This document shows, in pieces, positions 42,179 through 51,035 of a DNA stretch of 64,000 bases (its first letter is position 1; every line of letters starts with the position of its first letter). The notes under the pieces were generated by a model. The model had not been told where the DNA came from. It saw only the letters and a program-made list of their open reading frames with translations, and did no database searches. The stretch is from an uncultured Gammaproteobacteria bacterium (GTDB lineage: Bacteria; Pseudomonadota; Gammaproteobacteria; HK1), in NCBI GenBank assembly GCA_958295835.1, contig OY282378.1, positions 1,009,001 to 1,073,000 on the forward strand. The letters run 5' to 3'. The position numbers were made by a program, and so were the translations under genes.

Positions 42179-43906
42179 ATGTACCAGTACGACACCCTCG
42201 ATCGGCAGCTCGTCCAGGAGCGGGTAGCCGATTTTCGCGAGCAGACCGCGCGCTATCTCGCGGGGGAGCTTGGCGAAGAAGAGTTCAAGCCCCTGCGGCT
42301 GATGAACGGGCTCTACCTCCAGCGGTTCGCCCCCATGCTCCGGGTGGCGATCCCCTACGGCGTCCTGTCCTCGACCCAGCTTCGGATGCTCGCCTCGATC
42401 GCCCGACGCTACGACCGCGGATACGGCCATTTCACCACCCGCCAGAACATCCAGTTCAACTGGCCCGCCCTGGAACGGGTGCCGGACATCCTCGCCGATC
42501 TCGCCTCGGTGGACATGCACGCCATCCAGACCAGCGGCAACTGCATACGCAACATCACCTGCGACCATCTGGCCGGCATCGCACCGGACGAGATCGCCGA
42601 CCCCCGCCCGTACTGCGAGCTGCTGCGTCAATGGTCGACCCTGCATCCGGAGTTCGCCTATCTGCCGCGCAAGTTCAAGATCGCGGTGACCGGGGCCCGG
42701 AGGGACCGCGCCGTCATCGAGGCGCACGACGTCGGTCTGCGGCTCATCGAGAACGATGCCGGGCAGCCTGGATTCGAGGTGCTCGTGGGGGGCGGGCTGG
42801 GACGCACGCCGGTCATCGGCAAGGTGCTACGGGAGTTTCTTCCCCACCGGGATCTCCTCGCCTACCTCCAGGCGATCATGAGGGTCTACAACCTGGAGGG
42901 GCGCCGGGACAACAAGTACAAGGCCCGCATCAAGATCCTGGTCAACGCGCTGGGCATCGGCGAGTTTCGCCGGCGCGCGGAGGCCGAGTGGCAGGTGACC
43001 CGGCAGAACGTCACGCCGCTCGAAGCGGACGAGATCGACGTGCTGCGTTCGCACTTCGAGCCGCCGCCCTACCGGCCGATCGTCGATACCGGAAGCTTCG
43101 AAGCCAACCGGGCGGCGCATGCCGCGTTCGCCAGGTGGATACGTTTCAATACCGTCGGCCACCGGCAGCCCGGCTATCGCGCGGTGTTCGTCTCCCTCAA
43201 GGCCCCCGACTCCCCACCCGGCGACATGACCGCCGGACAGATGGAGGGGCTGGCCTCTCTGGCGGATCGCTTCAGCTTCGGTCTGATACGCACCAGCCAC
43301 GACCAGAACCTGCTGCTCGCCGACGTCGCGCTCGACGACCTGCGCGCCCTGTGGACGCAGCTCGCATCCCTCGATCTGGCAACCCCGAACATCGGGACCC
43401 TGACCAACATGATCTGCTGCCCGGGCCTGGATTTCTGCGGCCTTGCCAATGCCGAGTCCATCTCCGTCGCCCGGCAGATCAATGCGCTCTTCGACGACCT
43501 GGACTATCTGCATGACCTCGGCGACGTGCGTATCAAGATCTCCGGGTGCATGAACGCCTGCGGCCACCACCACGTGGGCCACATCGGCATCCTCGGCGTC
43601 GACAAGAAAGGTGAGGAGTGGTACCAGATCACCATCGGCGGATCGGCCGAGGAGCGCACCCGTCTCGGCCGCAGGCTCGGCCCCGCGGTTCCCAAGGCCG
43701 AGGTCGCGCGGACCGTGGCCGGGATCCTCGACGTCCACGTTGCGCACCGCCGCCCTGACGAGAGCTTCCCCGATACAGTGGAGCGGATTGGCGTCGCGCC
43801 CTTCCAGGAGAAGGTCTACGGCGGAGAAGGACCCATCGTCCACGGAAGTCCGCCTGCGCGGCAGCGACAACGGCCGGCTTTGCATCCAGGTGGAGCGGGC
43901 CGATGA
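42179..43906 (+). CDS. cysI: Sulfite/nitrite reductase hemoprotein (CysI-type)
   Basis: A 575-residue siroheme/4Fe-4S reductase, most likely sulfite to sulfide in assimilation. The N-terminal half has MLASIARRYDRGYGHFTTRQ and IQTSGNCIRNITCDHLAG. The cluster/siroheme ligands are the Cys pairs in MICCPGLDFCGLANAESI and KISGCMNACGHHHVGHIGI. Substrate-binding Arg/Lys residues sit in KFKIAVTGARR. Nitrite reductases share the fold, but the DUF934 partner points to sulfur assimilation in proteobacteria. It is preceded by an attenuator-like leader and overlaps the next gene by four bases. Confidence 0.92.
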   Translation: MYQYDTLDRQLVQERVADFREQTARYLAGELGEEEFKPLRLMNGLYLQRFAPMLRVAIPYGVLSSTQLRMLASIARRYDRGYGHFTTRQNIQFNWPALERVPDILADLASVDMHAIQTSGNCIRNITCDHLAGIAPDEIADPRPYCELLRQWSTLHPEFAYLPRKFKIAVTGARRDRAVIEAHDVGLRLIENDAGQPGFEVLVGGGLGRTPVIGKVLREFLPHRDLLAYLQAIMRVYNLEGRRDNKYKARIKILVNALGIGEFRRRAEAEWQVTRQNVTPLEADEIDVLRSHFEPPPYRPIVDTGSFEANRAAHAAFARWIRFNTVGHRQPGYRAVFVSLKAPDSPPGDMTAGQMEGLASLADRFSFGLIRTSHDQNLLLADVALDDLRALWTQLASLDLATPNIGTLTNMICCPGLDFCGLANAESISVARQINALFDDLDYLHDLGDVRIKISGCMNACGHHHVGHIGILGVDKKGEEWYQITIGGSAEERTRLGRRLGPAVPKAEVARTVAGILDVHVAHRRPDESFPDTVERIGVAPFQEKVYGGEGPIVHGSPPARQRQRPALHPGGAGR

Positions 43907-44577
43907 CCAGGCTCATCGTCGATGGAAGGGAGTGCGCCGAGGAATGGGCGCACCTGGCTCCGGACGAGGCGCCGGCCGGCCGGGGCTTCATCGCGGAGGC
44001 CGAGGCCACCGCGCCGGGGATCCCGGCAGGCGACGGCAGGACGCCGGACGGCCGAGGCTTCACGGTGGACATCGCCCGCTGGCTTGCGCAACGCCATGAC
44101 CTCATCGCTCACGCCGAACGCACCGGTCGGCGGCTGGGTATGCGCCTCGCGACCGGCGACGACCCGATGCGCCTCGCGGACGACGTCGGACGCTTCACTC
44201 TGGTCGTCATCGAGATCCCGGGCGCGGCCGACGGCCGCTTCTACAGCATCGCCGCGAAGCTGCGCGAGCACCTGCGCTACCGCCACGAGCTGCGGGTCAC
44301 CGGCGACGTGGCGCCCGACCAGCTATCGTTCATGCAGCGTTGCGGCATCAACGCCTTCGAGATAGCGGACCATGTCGACATCGAGCGCTTCATCCGCCGC
44401 TACCGGCGCTTCTACCAGTCGAGCGGCACCCTGACCACCCGCGACAACCAGATCCGGCTGGTACGGCGGCACGCCCGCCCCGGCGACCGCGCCCCGTTCG
44501 AGGGCCGGGATTCGGAGTCGAAATGCCCGCCAGGCATCGCCGGTCAGTCCGGCTCCGCCGCGTCGCCGAGCGCGTAG
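43903..44577 (+). CDS. DUF934 family protein (CysI-associated)
   Basis: A 224-residue protein whose ATG overlaps the cysI stop (ATGA). The core (DVGRFTLVVIEIPGAADGRF, YSIAAKLREHLRYRHELRVT and MQRCGINAFEIADHVDIERF) is the DUF934 domain, which in proteobacteria almost always follows CysI. It is thought to assist sulfite reduction, perhaps in electron delivery or cofactor handling; mechanism unknown. The C-terminus is extended by about 35 low-complexity residues and overlaps the convergent cyclase gene by 34 bases. Confidence 0.88.
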   Translation: MTRLIVDGRECAEEWAHLAPDEAPAGRGFIAEAEATAPGIPAGDGRTPDGRGFTVDIARWLAQRHDLIAHAERTGRRLGMRLATGDDPMRLADDVGRFTLVVIEIPGAADGRFYSIAAKLREHLRYRHELRVTGDVAPDQLSFMQRCGINAFEIADHVDIERFIRRYRRFYQSSGTLTTRDNQIRLVRRHARPGDRAPFEGRDSESKCPPGIAGQSGSAASPSA

Positions 44578-46427
44578 ACCGCGACGCGCCGCGTCTGGCC
44601 GCGGACGCCGACCTCGCCCATCGGTTTCAGATCGAATCCTTCCACCTGCGCCGCGGTCGCCGCGGAGACGAGGATGTGCGTGCCCAGCTCCTTGTTGAGA
44701 GCTTCGAGCCGTGCCGCCAGGTTGACCGCGTCGCCGTGCACGGTGTAGCTGAGCCGGCCCTTCGCGCCGACCGCGCCCGCGACGAGCCGGCCGGTGTTGA
44801 TCCCGATGCGGCTGCCGATCCGGCGCCCGGCGAACTCGCGGCGACGCGCCGCGGACTGCATTTCGAGCGCCGCGCGCAGGGCGTTGGCGGCGTGGTCCGG
44901 GTCCGGCACCGGCACGTTGAACGTCGCGAGGATCGCGTCGCCCTGGAACTGGGTGACGACTCCCCTGTGGCGTTCGAGGATCTCCACCATTACCTCGAAG
45001 TACTCGTTGAGCAATTCGACGATGCCGTCCGGGCCCAGCGTCTCGGTCAGCGCGGTGAAGCCTTCCAGATCGGAGAAGAGCACGGTCGCCTCGGACTGCA
45101 CGGGGGCGAGGTCGCCGCCCTCGGTGAGCAGTGTCTTCGCGACGTCGGTGGGCACGAAGCGGCCCAGCGTCTCGCGGATCAGCTCGCGCTCCTTCAGCCC
45201 CGCGGCCATCCGGTTGAACGAGCGGTTCGCGTCGTCGAACTCGGCGACCCGGCTCGGCGGCAGTGCCTGCACGCGGTCGAAGCGCTCCGCCTCGATGGAG
45301 CGCGCCGCCGCCGCGAGCGCCCTGACCGGCCTGCTGACGCGGACGCCCAGCCATGCCGTGAGAACGACGGAGACGACGAGCACGGCGAGACCCGCGAAGG
45401 CCGCGGCGATCAAGCGCTCGAACTCGTCGCCGTCGCCGGCCCCCTCGTCTGCGTAGTCCCCGCTCAGGGCGGCCCGGACAATCCCGACGAGCCATTCGAT
45501 GACGTCGCTCGTCCCGGTGTCCACGTAGGCCCCGATGGTCCACGGCGCCGGGCCGTAGCGAAGGATGTCCCGGTGCAGGAACACGTAGTAGTGGTCACCT
45601 ACCGTCGCGCCCGATGCGCTCACCCCGGTCATGCCGCCGAGGAGGAACAGCTCCGGATCGTCGGGGGTCCAGATACGCTCGATCACGGCGTCCCCGATCT
45701 CATCGAGCGTGGCGAGCGGCTGGTCCTGGCCGGAGGCGTCGGGCGCCCAGTGGATCAGCAGCGGATGGGCGAGGACGTGCTCGCGGTCGTAGAGGATGAA
45801 CGGGATGATCCCGGTCCGGGTGCCCACCGATGCGAGGTACCGCGACAGGTCGTTGACGGTCACCACCTGCGTGAACATGCCGGCGAACTCGCCGTCGATC
45901 CGAATCGGCATGTTGTGAAGCACGATCGTCGTTTCGAGCACGGGGGTCCAGAACGGGGCTTGCCAGGACGGACCCGGCTGCGATGCCCCGCCTTCAAGCC
46001 ACTCGACGACCTCGGGGCGGTCCGACCAGTCCTCCAGGATCGGCTGCACGGAAAAACGCTCCCATCTCCGGACCTGCGCTCGGGCGTCGACGACGGCCAT
46101 GCCGGTGATCCGCGGCGTCGCGCTGAGCGCGCCGAGGATGAACGTATCCAGCGCCCGCGGGTCGTCGAGCCGCACGTTGCCGCGCTCGATCTGGTCCACC
46201 ACCCACCGCGCCTGCTGTACCACCGGCTGGAGCTGCGATTCGATCCTGCGTTCGAGCGCGTCCACGAGTGCCTCGGAACGCGACGCCATGAGCCGGCGGG
46301 TGTCCTCCGTCGCGGTCGACAGCCCGAGATACAGAGAGACACCGACCGCGAGGGCGATCAACGTGCCCGAACCGGCCACCGCGATCGCGGTGATCGGAAG
46401 CCGGAATCGACCGGTTCGGTCAGCCAC
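44544..46427 (-). CDS. Class III adenylate/guanylate cyclase with periplasmic sensor and HAMP
   Basis: A 627-residue membrane cyclase. GTG 46427 is chosen because GGAG lies six bases upstream and it gives a clean TM1 (ITAIAVAGSGTLIALAVGVS). A periplasmic region of about 300 residues resembles a dCache-type sensor (YDREHVLAHPLLIHWAPDAS). TM2 is FAGLAVLVVSVVLTAWLGV, followed by HAMP. The cyclase domain has metal-binding Asp residues in VLFSDLEGFTALTETLGPD and QFQGDAILATF. It makes cAMP (or cGMP) in response to an extracytoplasmic cue. It starts 23 bases after the M24 gene stop on the same strand, so they may form an operon. Confidence 0.9.
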   Translation of the reverse strand: MADRTGRFRLPITAIAVAGSGTLIALAVGVSLYLGLSTATEDTRRLMASRSEALVDALERRIESQLQPVVQQARWVVDQIERGNVRLDDPRALDTFILGALSATPRITGMAVVDARAQVRRWERFSVQPILEDWSDRPEVVEWLEGGASQPGPSWQAPFWTPVLETTIVLHNMPIRIDGEFAGMFTQVVTVNDLSRYLASVGTRTGIIPFILYDREHVLAHPLLIHWAPDASGQDQPLATLDEIGDAVIERIWTPDDPELFLLGGMTGVSASGATVGDHYYVFLHRDILRYGPAPWTIGAYVDTGTSDVIEWLVGIVRAALSGDYADEGAGDGDEFERLIAAAFAGLAVLVVSVVLTAWLGVRVSRPVRALAAAARSIEAERFDRVQALPPSRVAEFDDANRSFNRMAAGLKERELIRETLGRFVPTDVAKTLLTEGGDLAPVQSEATVLFSDLEGFTALTETLGPDGIVELLNEYFEVMVEILERHRGVVTQFQGDAILATFNVPVPDPDHAANALRAALEMQSAARRREFAGRRIGSRIGINTGRLVAGAVGAKGRLSYTVHGDAVNLAARLEALNKELGTHILVSAATAAQVEGFDLKPMGEVGVRGQTRRVAVYALGDAAEPD

Positions 46428-46450
46428 CGGCGACTCCGCCGCGTCGAGCG

Positions 46451-47695
46451 TCAGAGCAACTTCGCATCGAAGGGATACGTCATCAACGGCAGCGCACCGC
46501 CGCGGGTGAGCAGCACCTGATCCTCGAGCTTCACGCCGTACGGTGCGCCTTCCTTGCCGGCGTAGCATTCGAGGCTCCACACCATGTTCTCCTGGAGCTC
46601 GCGTTCGGGCATCGCCTTGGTGCCCACTCCGTCGTCGTACAGGTAGGGAATGCCCGGGCCCTCGTCTTCGAGCCCGGCCTGGTGAGCCATGCCTCCATAG
46701 CGCAGATTGCGGTACTCGGGCGGGAGCTGCGGCGCGGCGCGTGAGAATTCCTCGAAGGTCATGCCCACCTTCATCAGCTCCCGCATGCCGTTCACGCAGT
46801 CGTAGGCGATGCGGTACGCCTCCTTCTGGCCCTCCGTCGCCCGGTCCCCGCACAGGAAGGTGCGCGAGAAGTCGATAACGTAGCCTTCGAAGCCGTTCGC
46901 ATCGGTGTCGATCCCGACCAGGTCGCCCGGCTGCACGAGCTTGTCGTGCGCCTCCGACATCCAGGGGTTGGTATTGGTGCCGGTGGCGATCAGGCGGGTG
47001 AACATGAACTCGCCATGATGGCGGAACAGCGATTCGTTCAGCACCGCCATCAGCTCGTGCTCGCGGATGCCGGGACGGACGGCGGCCTCGAAGTCGGCCA
47101 TCATCGCGTCGCCGATGGTGCCGTTGACGAGCATGAGCTTCACCTCCTCCGGCGTCTTCACCTCGCGCGCATCCACGGTGGCGGGGGTCGGATCGGTCAC
47201 TTCCACGCCGAGGTCGATGAGCGCCCGAAACCCGTTGCCGTCGAGCTTGTCCACCGCGAGCGGCTGGCCGGCGCAGCCCAGCTCGCGCATCACGTCCCTG
47301 ACCTCTTCCGCCCACTTGCGCGCGAGCCCGTATCCCTGGTGGCCCATGAACTGGTGGCTGCGGTGGGGTCGGACGTCCTTCACGTGCTTCTCGGCCACGT
47401 GCATCGAGTTCGGGTACTCGAAGAGGACGGGGGCGCCCTCGGCCGCGACGATGCAGCAACGCGAGAACGTCGTCGCCGTCCATACCCCCATCACGTCGAC
47501 CCCGGTGGCGTAGCGGACGTTGGCCGGGTTGTAGAACAGCGCGACCGGGATGTCGCGTTTCCTCATCATCGCCTGCAGCCGTTCGAGCCGCTCGCGGCGC
47601 AACGCCGCGAAGTCGATGTCGGCCATGGTCGGGACCCGCATCGTTTGCACGTGGGGCTCGGGGGAACGGTACCGGTTCGGATCGCCGACGTTCAT
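46451..47695 (-). CDS. M24-family metallohydrolase, DddP/Xaa-Pro-peptidase-like
   Basis: A 414-residue pita-bread-fold protein. Metal ligands match the M24 pattern: Asp pair in GIDTDANGFEGYVIDFSRT, His in GGMAHQAGLEDE, and Glu residues in NMVWSLECYAGKEG and YGVKLEDQVLL. The stretch LIATGTNTNPWMSEAHDKLV and the C-terminal LMTYPFDAKLL resemble DddP, the M24-type DMSP lyase, more than classic aminopeptidase P. A DMSP-lyase role is possible, but a peptidase/creatinase-like function is not excluded. Start ATG 47695. Upstream of the cyclase gene. Confidence 0.78.
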   Translation of the reverse strand: MNVGDPNRYRSPEPHVQTMRVPTMADIDFAALRRERLERLQAMMRKRDIPVALFYNPANVRYATGVDVMGVWTATTFSRCCIVAAEGAPVLFEYPNSMHVAEKHVKDVRPHRSHQFMGHQGYGLARKWAEEVRDVMRELGCAGQPLAVDKLDGNGFRALIDLGVEVTDPTPATVDAREVKTPEEVKLMLVNGTIGDAMMADFEAAVRPGIREHELMAVLNESLFRHHGEFMFTRLIATGTNTNPWMSEAHDKLVQPGDLVGIDTDANGFEGYVIDFSRTFLCGDRATEGQKEAYRIAYDCVNGMRELMKVGMTFEEFSRAAPQLPPEYRNLRYGGMAHQAGLEDEGPGIPYLYDDGVGTKAMPERELQENMVWSLECYAGKEGAPYGVKLEDQVLLTRGGALPLMTYPFDAKLL

Positions 47696-47841
47696 TGGAG
47701 CGCTCTCCCGTGGATGGTTCGCCGAGGGGCGGTGAAGATGACGAATCTTCTTCGAATGCGGGGCGGAGCGGAAGTCTTTCGCGCACCGATGCGGCGCCTG
47801 CGGCGTACCTCGTTTCCGCCCGCCCACGCGGGGCCGATGGG

Positions 47842-47986
47842 GGTCCGGTCCGGGGCGTTCCGGTTGCGGAGCCGGAATCCGGACGTCCGCGGCTGCCCCG
47901 GGCAGGTCCGGTCCGGGGCATACCGGCTGCGGAGCCAGAGCCTGGAGGTCCGAGACCGCCCCGGGCAGGGCAGGTCCGGTGTCTGC
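47842..47986. repeat. GC-rich imperfect tandem repeats, unit about 63-68 bp
   Basis: GGTCCGGT-led units begin at 47842, 47905 and 47973. The first two share the sequence through CCCCGGGCAGG with scattered differences; the third is partial. They fill the space between the M24 gene and the dioxygenase gene. No coding function seen. Confidence 0.6.
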
Positions 47987-48895
47987 CTATTGCGGGACCG
48001 TGCCCCGAAGCGTGGTGCGGTGCATGTAACGGCGCTGCGGGAGCGCGTAGTCGCAGATGGCGAGGTGCTGGGTCGGGATGTTGTCCCATATCAGGAGGTC
48101 ACCGGCCCGCCATCGGTGCCGGTAGACGAACTCGGGGCGCGTGCAGTGAGCGCACAGCGCCTGCAGCAGGTCCCGGGCCTCGTCTTCGGGGAGGCCCAGG
48201 ATGCGTGAGGTCTGGCCTTCGTTGACGTAGATGCTCCTGCGTCCGGTGATCGGGTGGCTGCGCACCACCTTGTGGATCACGGGCGGGGTCTTTTCCCGGT
48301 GCGCGTCGCTCAAGGTCGCGTCCGGGTCGCCGTCCGCCACCAGCCTGGCGTGGCGGTTGGCGAGGCTGAACTCCGCCTTCAGTCCGGAGATGCGGCGCTT
48401 CATGTCCGTGGACAATGCGTCATACGCGGCTGCGGTGCTCGTGAACAGGGTGTCGCCCAGGGGGTCGCCCGCCGCATCGTGCGGCACCTCGATGGCGTAG
48501 AGCAGCGAGCCGCGGCTCGGCACCGCCATGTAGGAGAGGTCGGTATGCCAGTAGCGGCCGGCGTCGTAGATGCCTGCATGACGGTCGCCGTCCATGACGT
48601 TGGAGACGATCAGGATCTCGGGGTGCCGGGGGTGGAGATACTGGTCGAGGACGTGGATCTCGAGGTCCCCGAAGCGGCGGCTGAAGGCGACGTGCCGGGC
48701 CTCGTCGATGCTCTGGTCCCGGAACAGCAGCACGGAATGGCCGTTCCAGGCTCGCTCGATGGCGGCGAAGGTCGCGTCGTCGAGGTCCCGCGCGAGGTCC
48801 ACGCCCCGCACCTCGGCGCCGAGCGCCGCATCGAAGGGCACGATCTCCGGCGTCATCGTCCCGGCCCCCCCGGTACCGCTGTCCGTTCCCGGCAT
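47987..48895 (-). CDS. TauD/TfdA-family Fe(II)/2-oxoglutarate dioxygenase (1)
   Basis: A 302-residue dioxygenase. The HxD iron motif is in GRYWHTDLSYMAVPSRGSLL, the distal His in DNIPTQHLAICDYALPQ, and the 2-oxoglutarate Arg in RRYMHRTTLRG. The N-terminus EIVPFDAALGAEVRGVDLAR is characteristic of the TauD family. ATG 48895 has GGGAG four bases upstream; ATG 48856 is an alternative. Family members release sulfite from taurine or cleave aryloxy-acids, among others. It is paired with a second TauD-type gene just upstream on the same strand. Confidence 0.9.
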   Translation of the reverse strand: MPGTDSGTGGAGTMTPEIVPFDAALGAEVRGVDLARDLDDATFAAIERAWNGHSVLLFRDQSIDEARHVAFSRRFGDLEIHVLDQYLHPRHPEILIVSNVMDGDRHAGIYDAGRYWHTDLSYMAVPSRGSLLYAIEVPHDAAGDPLGDTLFTSTAAAYDALSTDMKRRISGLKAEFSLANRHARLVADGDPDATLSDAHREKTPPVIHKVVRSHPITGRRSIYVNEGQTSRILGLPEDEARDLLQALCAHCTRPEFVYRHRWRAGDLLIWDNIPTQHLAICDYALPQRRYMHRTTLRGTVPQ

Positions 48896-48926
48896 CCCGC
48901 TCCCTGCATGGCCAGGCGCCTCCTTC

Positions 48927-49784
48927 TCAACGGGGCCGGTCGCCGGCCGCGGTGGTGCGGTACATCAGGCGCGGCATGGTGTCGTCGTAGTCGCGTACCG
49001 CGTAGTGCATGACGCAGCGGTTGTCCCACATCAGCACGTCACCGGCCCGCCAGTGGTGGCGGAACACATTCTCCGGCCGGGTCGCCCGCACCGCCAGCAG
49101 GTCGAGCAGCGGGCGGCTCTCCTCCGGCGTCCAGCCGGTGAAGCGGATGGTGTAGTGGGGATTGACGTAAAGCGCCTTGCGCCCGGTGCCGGGGTGGGTC
49201 CGCACCGCCGGATGTTCCACCGCGGGCGGCGCGACGTCGACCGACAGCCGGTTCGGCACCTCCTGCACCAGCTTCTCGGCCGAGTGCAGCGCGGTCATGC
49301 CGTCGAGCATGGACTTCAGCCCGTCCGACAGTCCCTCGTAGGCCGCGTACATGTTGCAGAACATCGTATCGCCACGGCCTTCGGTGACCTCGACGGCATA
49401 AAGCACCGACCCCAGGGGTGGCGTCTCGCCGTAAGAGATGTCGGAGTGCCAGAAGTCGTTGCGCGGCCCGAGCCGTCCCGGCCGGTTCTCCAGCACCATG
49501 ACCTGCGGATGGTCTTCGAGCCCGCGGCGCGAGCCGAGCGGATGCCCCTCGACCGGCCCGAAGCGCTCCGTGAAGGCCACCAGTTGCTCCGGGGCAATCC
49601 GTTGCCCCGGCGCGACGATCACGAGATGCCGGTGGAACGCCTCCAGCACCTCGGCGAACGTCGCCGCATCCATCGGCCGGGCCAAGTCCACCCCGGTGAT
49701 CTCCGCCCCGAGCGTTCCGGACAACCGGCGCACCGCAATATGGGCGTATTCGTATTCGTGCCTGCTCCGAACGGCGGTCAGCAT
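48927..49784 (-). CDS. TauD/TfdA-family Fe(II)/2-oxoglutarate dioxygenase (2)
   Basis: A 285-residue paralogue of the downstream dioxygenase. The HxD motif is FWHSDISYGETPPLGSVL, the distal His DNRCVMHYAVRDYDDTM, and the Arg PRLMYRTTAAGD. N-terminal AHIAVRRLSGTLGAEITGVD. GGAGTG lies upstream of the ATG. Separated by 31 bases from the next TauD gene, so the two are probably co-transcribed and may act on related substrates or in sequence. Confidence 0.9.
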   Translation of the reverse strand: MLTAVRSRHEYEYAHIAVRRLSGTLGAEITGVDLARPMDAATFAEVLEAFHRHLVIVAPGQRIAPEQLVAFTERFGPVEGHPLGSRRGLEDHPQVMVLENRPGRLGPRNDFWHSDISYGETPPLGSVLYAVEVTEGRGDTMFCNMYAAYEGLSDGLKSMLDGMTALHSAEKLVQEVPNRLSVDVAPPAVEHPAVRTHPGTGRKALYVNPHYTIRFTGWTPEESRPLLDLLAVRATRPENVFRHHWRAGDVLMWDNRCVMHYAVRDYDDTMPRLMYRTTAAGDRPR

Positions 49785-49811
49785 GGATTCACTCCGGGCA
49801 CGCCGGCTCCG

Positions 49812-50003
49812 TCATCGCCCTTCCCGGGCCGAGAGGGATTCCCCGATCACCTGCACCTCCCGGGCAAGCATCATACGCCGCGCCGCGCGCATGGGCGCCC
49901 GCATGACCGCACGGACCGTTTCGGCATCCCGGGCGCACAGGGCTTCGATCAACCGCTCCGGACAGGAGACGCCGTGCCTGCGCAGCGCAATCGCGGCCGG
50001 CCA
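49812..50003 (-). pseudogene. GntR-family regulator, FCD-domain C-terminal remnant (tentative)
   Basis: A frame of about 63 codons, ending TGA at 49812, reads CPERLIEALCARDAETVRAV and MRAPMRAARRMMLAREV. It resembles the last helices of FCD-type GntR regulators ('LIEALRARDA..AR.AMRAHL'). The DNA-binding domain is absent. It fills the gap between the TauD pair and the Fgd gene. Confidence 0.4.
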
Positions 50004-50006
50004 TGC

Positions 50007-51011
50007 TCAACCGAAGCGCCTGCGCAGCGCCGGCATCACCTTCTCCGCGTACAGATCGATGAACCGCCTCTGGTCCGGTCCCGGGCCGTGGAACACGAGG
50101 TGCCGGAAGCCGAGCGCGACGTAGGGGGCGATGCGCTCGACGTGCTCCTCCACCTCGGTGGATACGATCCAGCGGCTCGCCGCGCGCTCGGCCGGCAGCG
50201 CATCGGCGAGGCGTTCCATCTCCGCCGGGTCCTCCACCCCCATCTTCTCCTCCGGGGAGAGCGCGAGCGCGGCCCAGTGCCGGGTATCCTCCATCGCCCG
50301 CTCCCGGTCGGTGTCGAACGAGACCTTCATCTCGATCGTGAGCTCGACGTCTCCATCCCCGCGCCCGGCCTTGGCCATCCCCTCGCGCACCGCCGGCAGG
50401 AGGGTTTCGGAGTAGAGATCCGGCTTCTTGCCGCTGGTGCAGATGAAGCCGTCCGCGACCCGCCCTCCGAGCCGCGCCGCGACCGCCCCGGAAGCGGCGA
50501 CGTAGAGCGGAACCGGCGAGTCGGGGCGATCGTAGACGGTCGCGTTTTCGGTGCGGTAGTACTCGCCCTCGTAGGTGACCCGCTCCTCGGTCCAGAGCCT
50601 GCGCATCAGCTCGATGGACTCCTTGAGCCGGCGGAACCGCTCGCGGAACGCCGGCCACTCGCAGCCGATGGACGGCACCTCGTTCAGCGATTCCCCGGTG
50701 CCGACCCCCAGCATCACCCGGCCCGGGTACATCGCGCCGAGGGTGCCCATCGCCTGCGCGACGATGGAGGGGTGATAGCGGAACGTCGGGGTGACGACGC
50801 TGGTGCCGATCATCGCCTTGGTGGTGCGTTCCCCCAGCGCCCCGAGCCAGGCGAAGGAGTAGGGGGCGTGGCCGCCGGTATGCCGCCACGGCTGGAAGTG
50901 ATCGCTCACCATGATCGAGTCGAACCCCGCCCGCTCGGCGTGCACGGAGAACTCGAGCAGATCGCGGGGTCCGAACTGCTCCGCGGACGCCTTGTACCCT
51001 AGCTTCAGCAT
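50007..51011 (-). CDS. fgd: F420-dependent glucose-6-phosphate dehydrogenase (Fgd-type)
   Basis: A 334-residue LLM-fold enzyme. ATG 51011 has AAGGAG seven bases upstream, giving MLKLGYKASAEQFGPRDLLE. Active-site residues of the mycobacterial Fgd are all present at a constant two-residue offset: His38 and Trp42 in SDHFQPWRHTGG, and Glu107 in GVGTGESLNEVP. The phosphate-binding Lys/Arg region is kept (SPEEKMGVEDPAEM, ASRWIVSTEV). It should oxidise glucose-6-phosphate to 6-phosphogluconolactone and reduce F420. The 6-phosphogluconolactonase gene ends 24 bases upstream on the same strand, so product removal is encoded in the same operon. Confidence 0.85.
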   Translation of the reverse strand: MLKLGYKASAEQFGPRDLLEFSVHAERAGFDSIMVSDHFQPWRHTGGHAPYSFAWLGALGERTTKAMIGTSVVTPTFRYHPSIVAQAMGTLGAMYPGRVMLGVGTGESLNEVPSIGCEWPAFRERFRRLKESIELMRRLWTEERVTYEGEYYRTENATVYDRPDSPVPLYVAASGAVAARLGGRVADGFICTSGKKPDLYSETLLPAVREGMAKAGRGDGDVELTIEMKVSFDTDRERAMEDTRHWAALALSPEEKMGVEDPAEMERLADALPAERAASRWIVSTEVEEHVERIAPYVALGFRHLVFHGPGPDQRRFIDLYAEKVMPALRRRFG

Positions 51012-51035
51012 CGTGCGGCTCCTTGTCATGCTTCG

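Noticed and set aside
44544..48089. A single 1181-codon minus-strand reading frame spanning the cyclase and beyond
   Set aside because: Only the part up to about 46427 is cyclase. The remainder lies out of frame over the clearly real M24 gene and is low-complexity, as expected for a GC-rich shadow frame.
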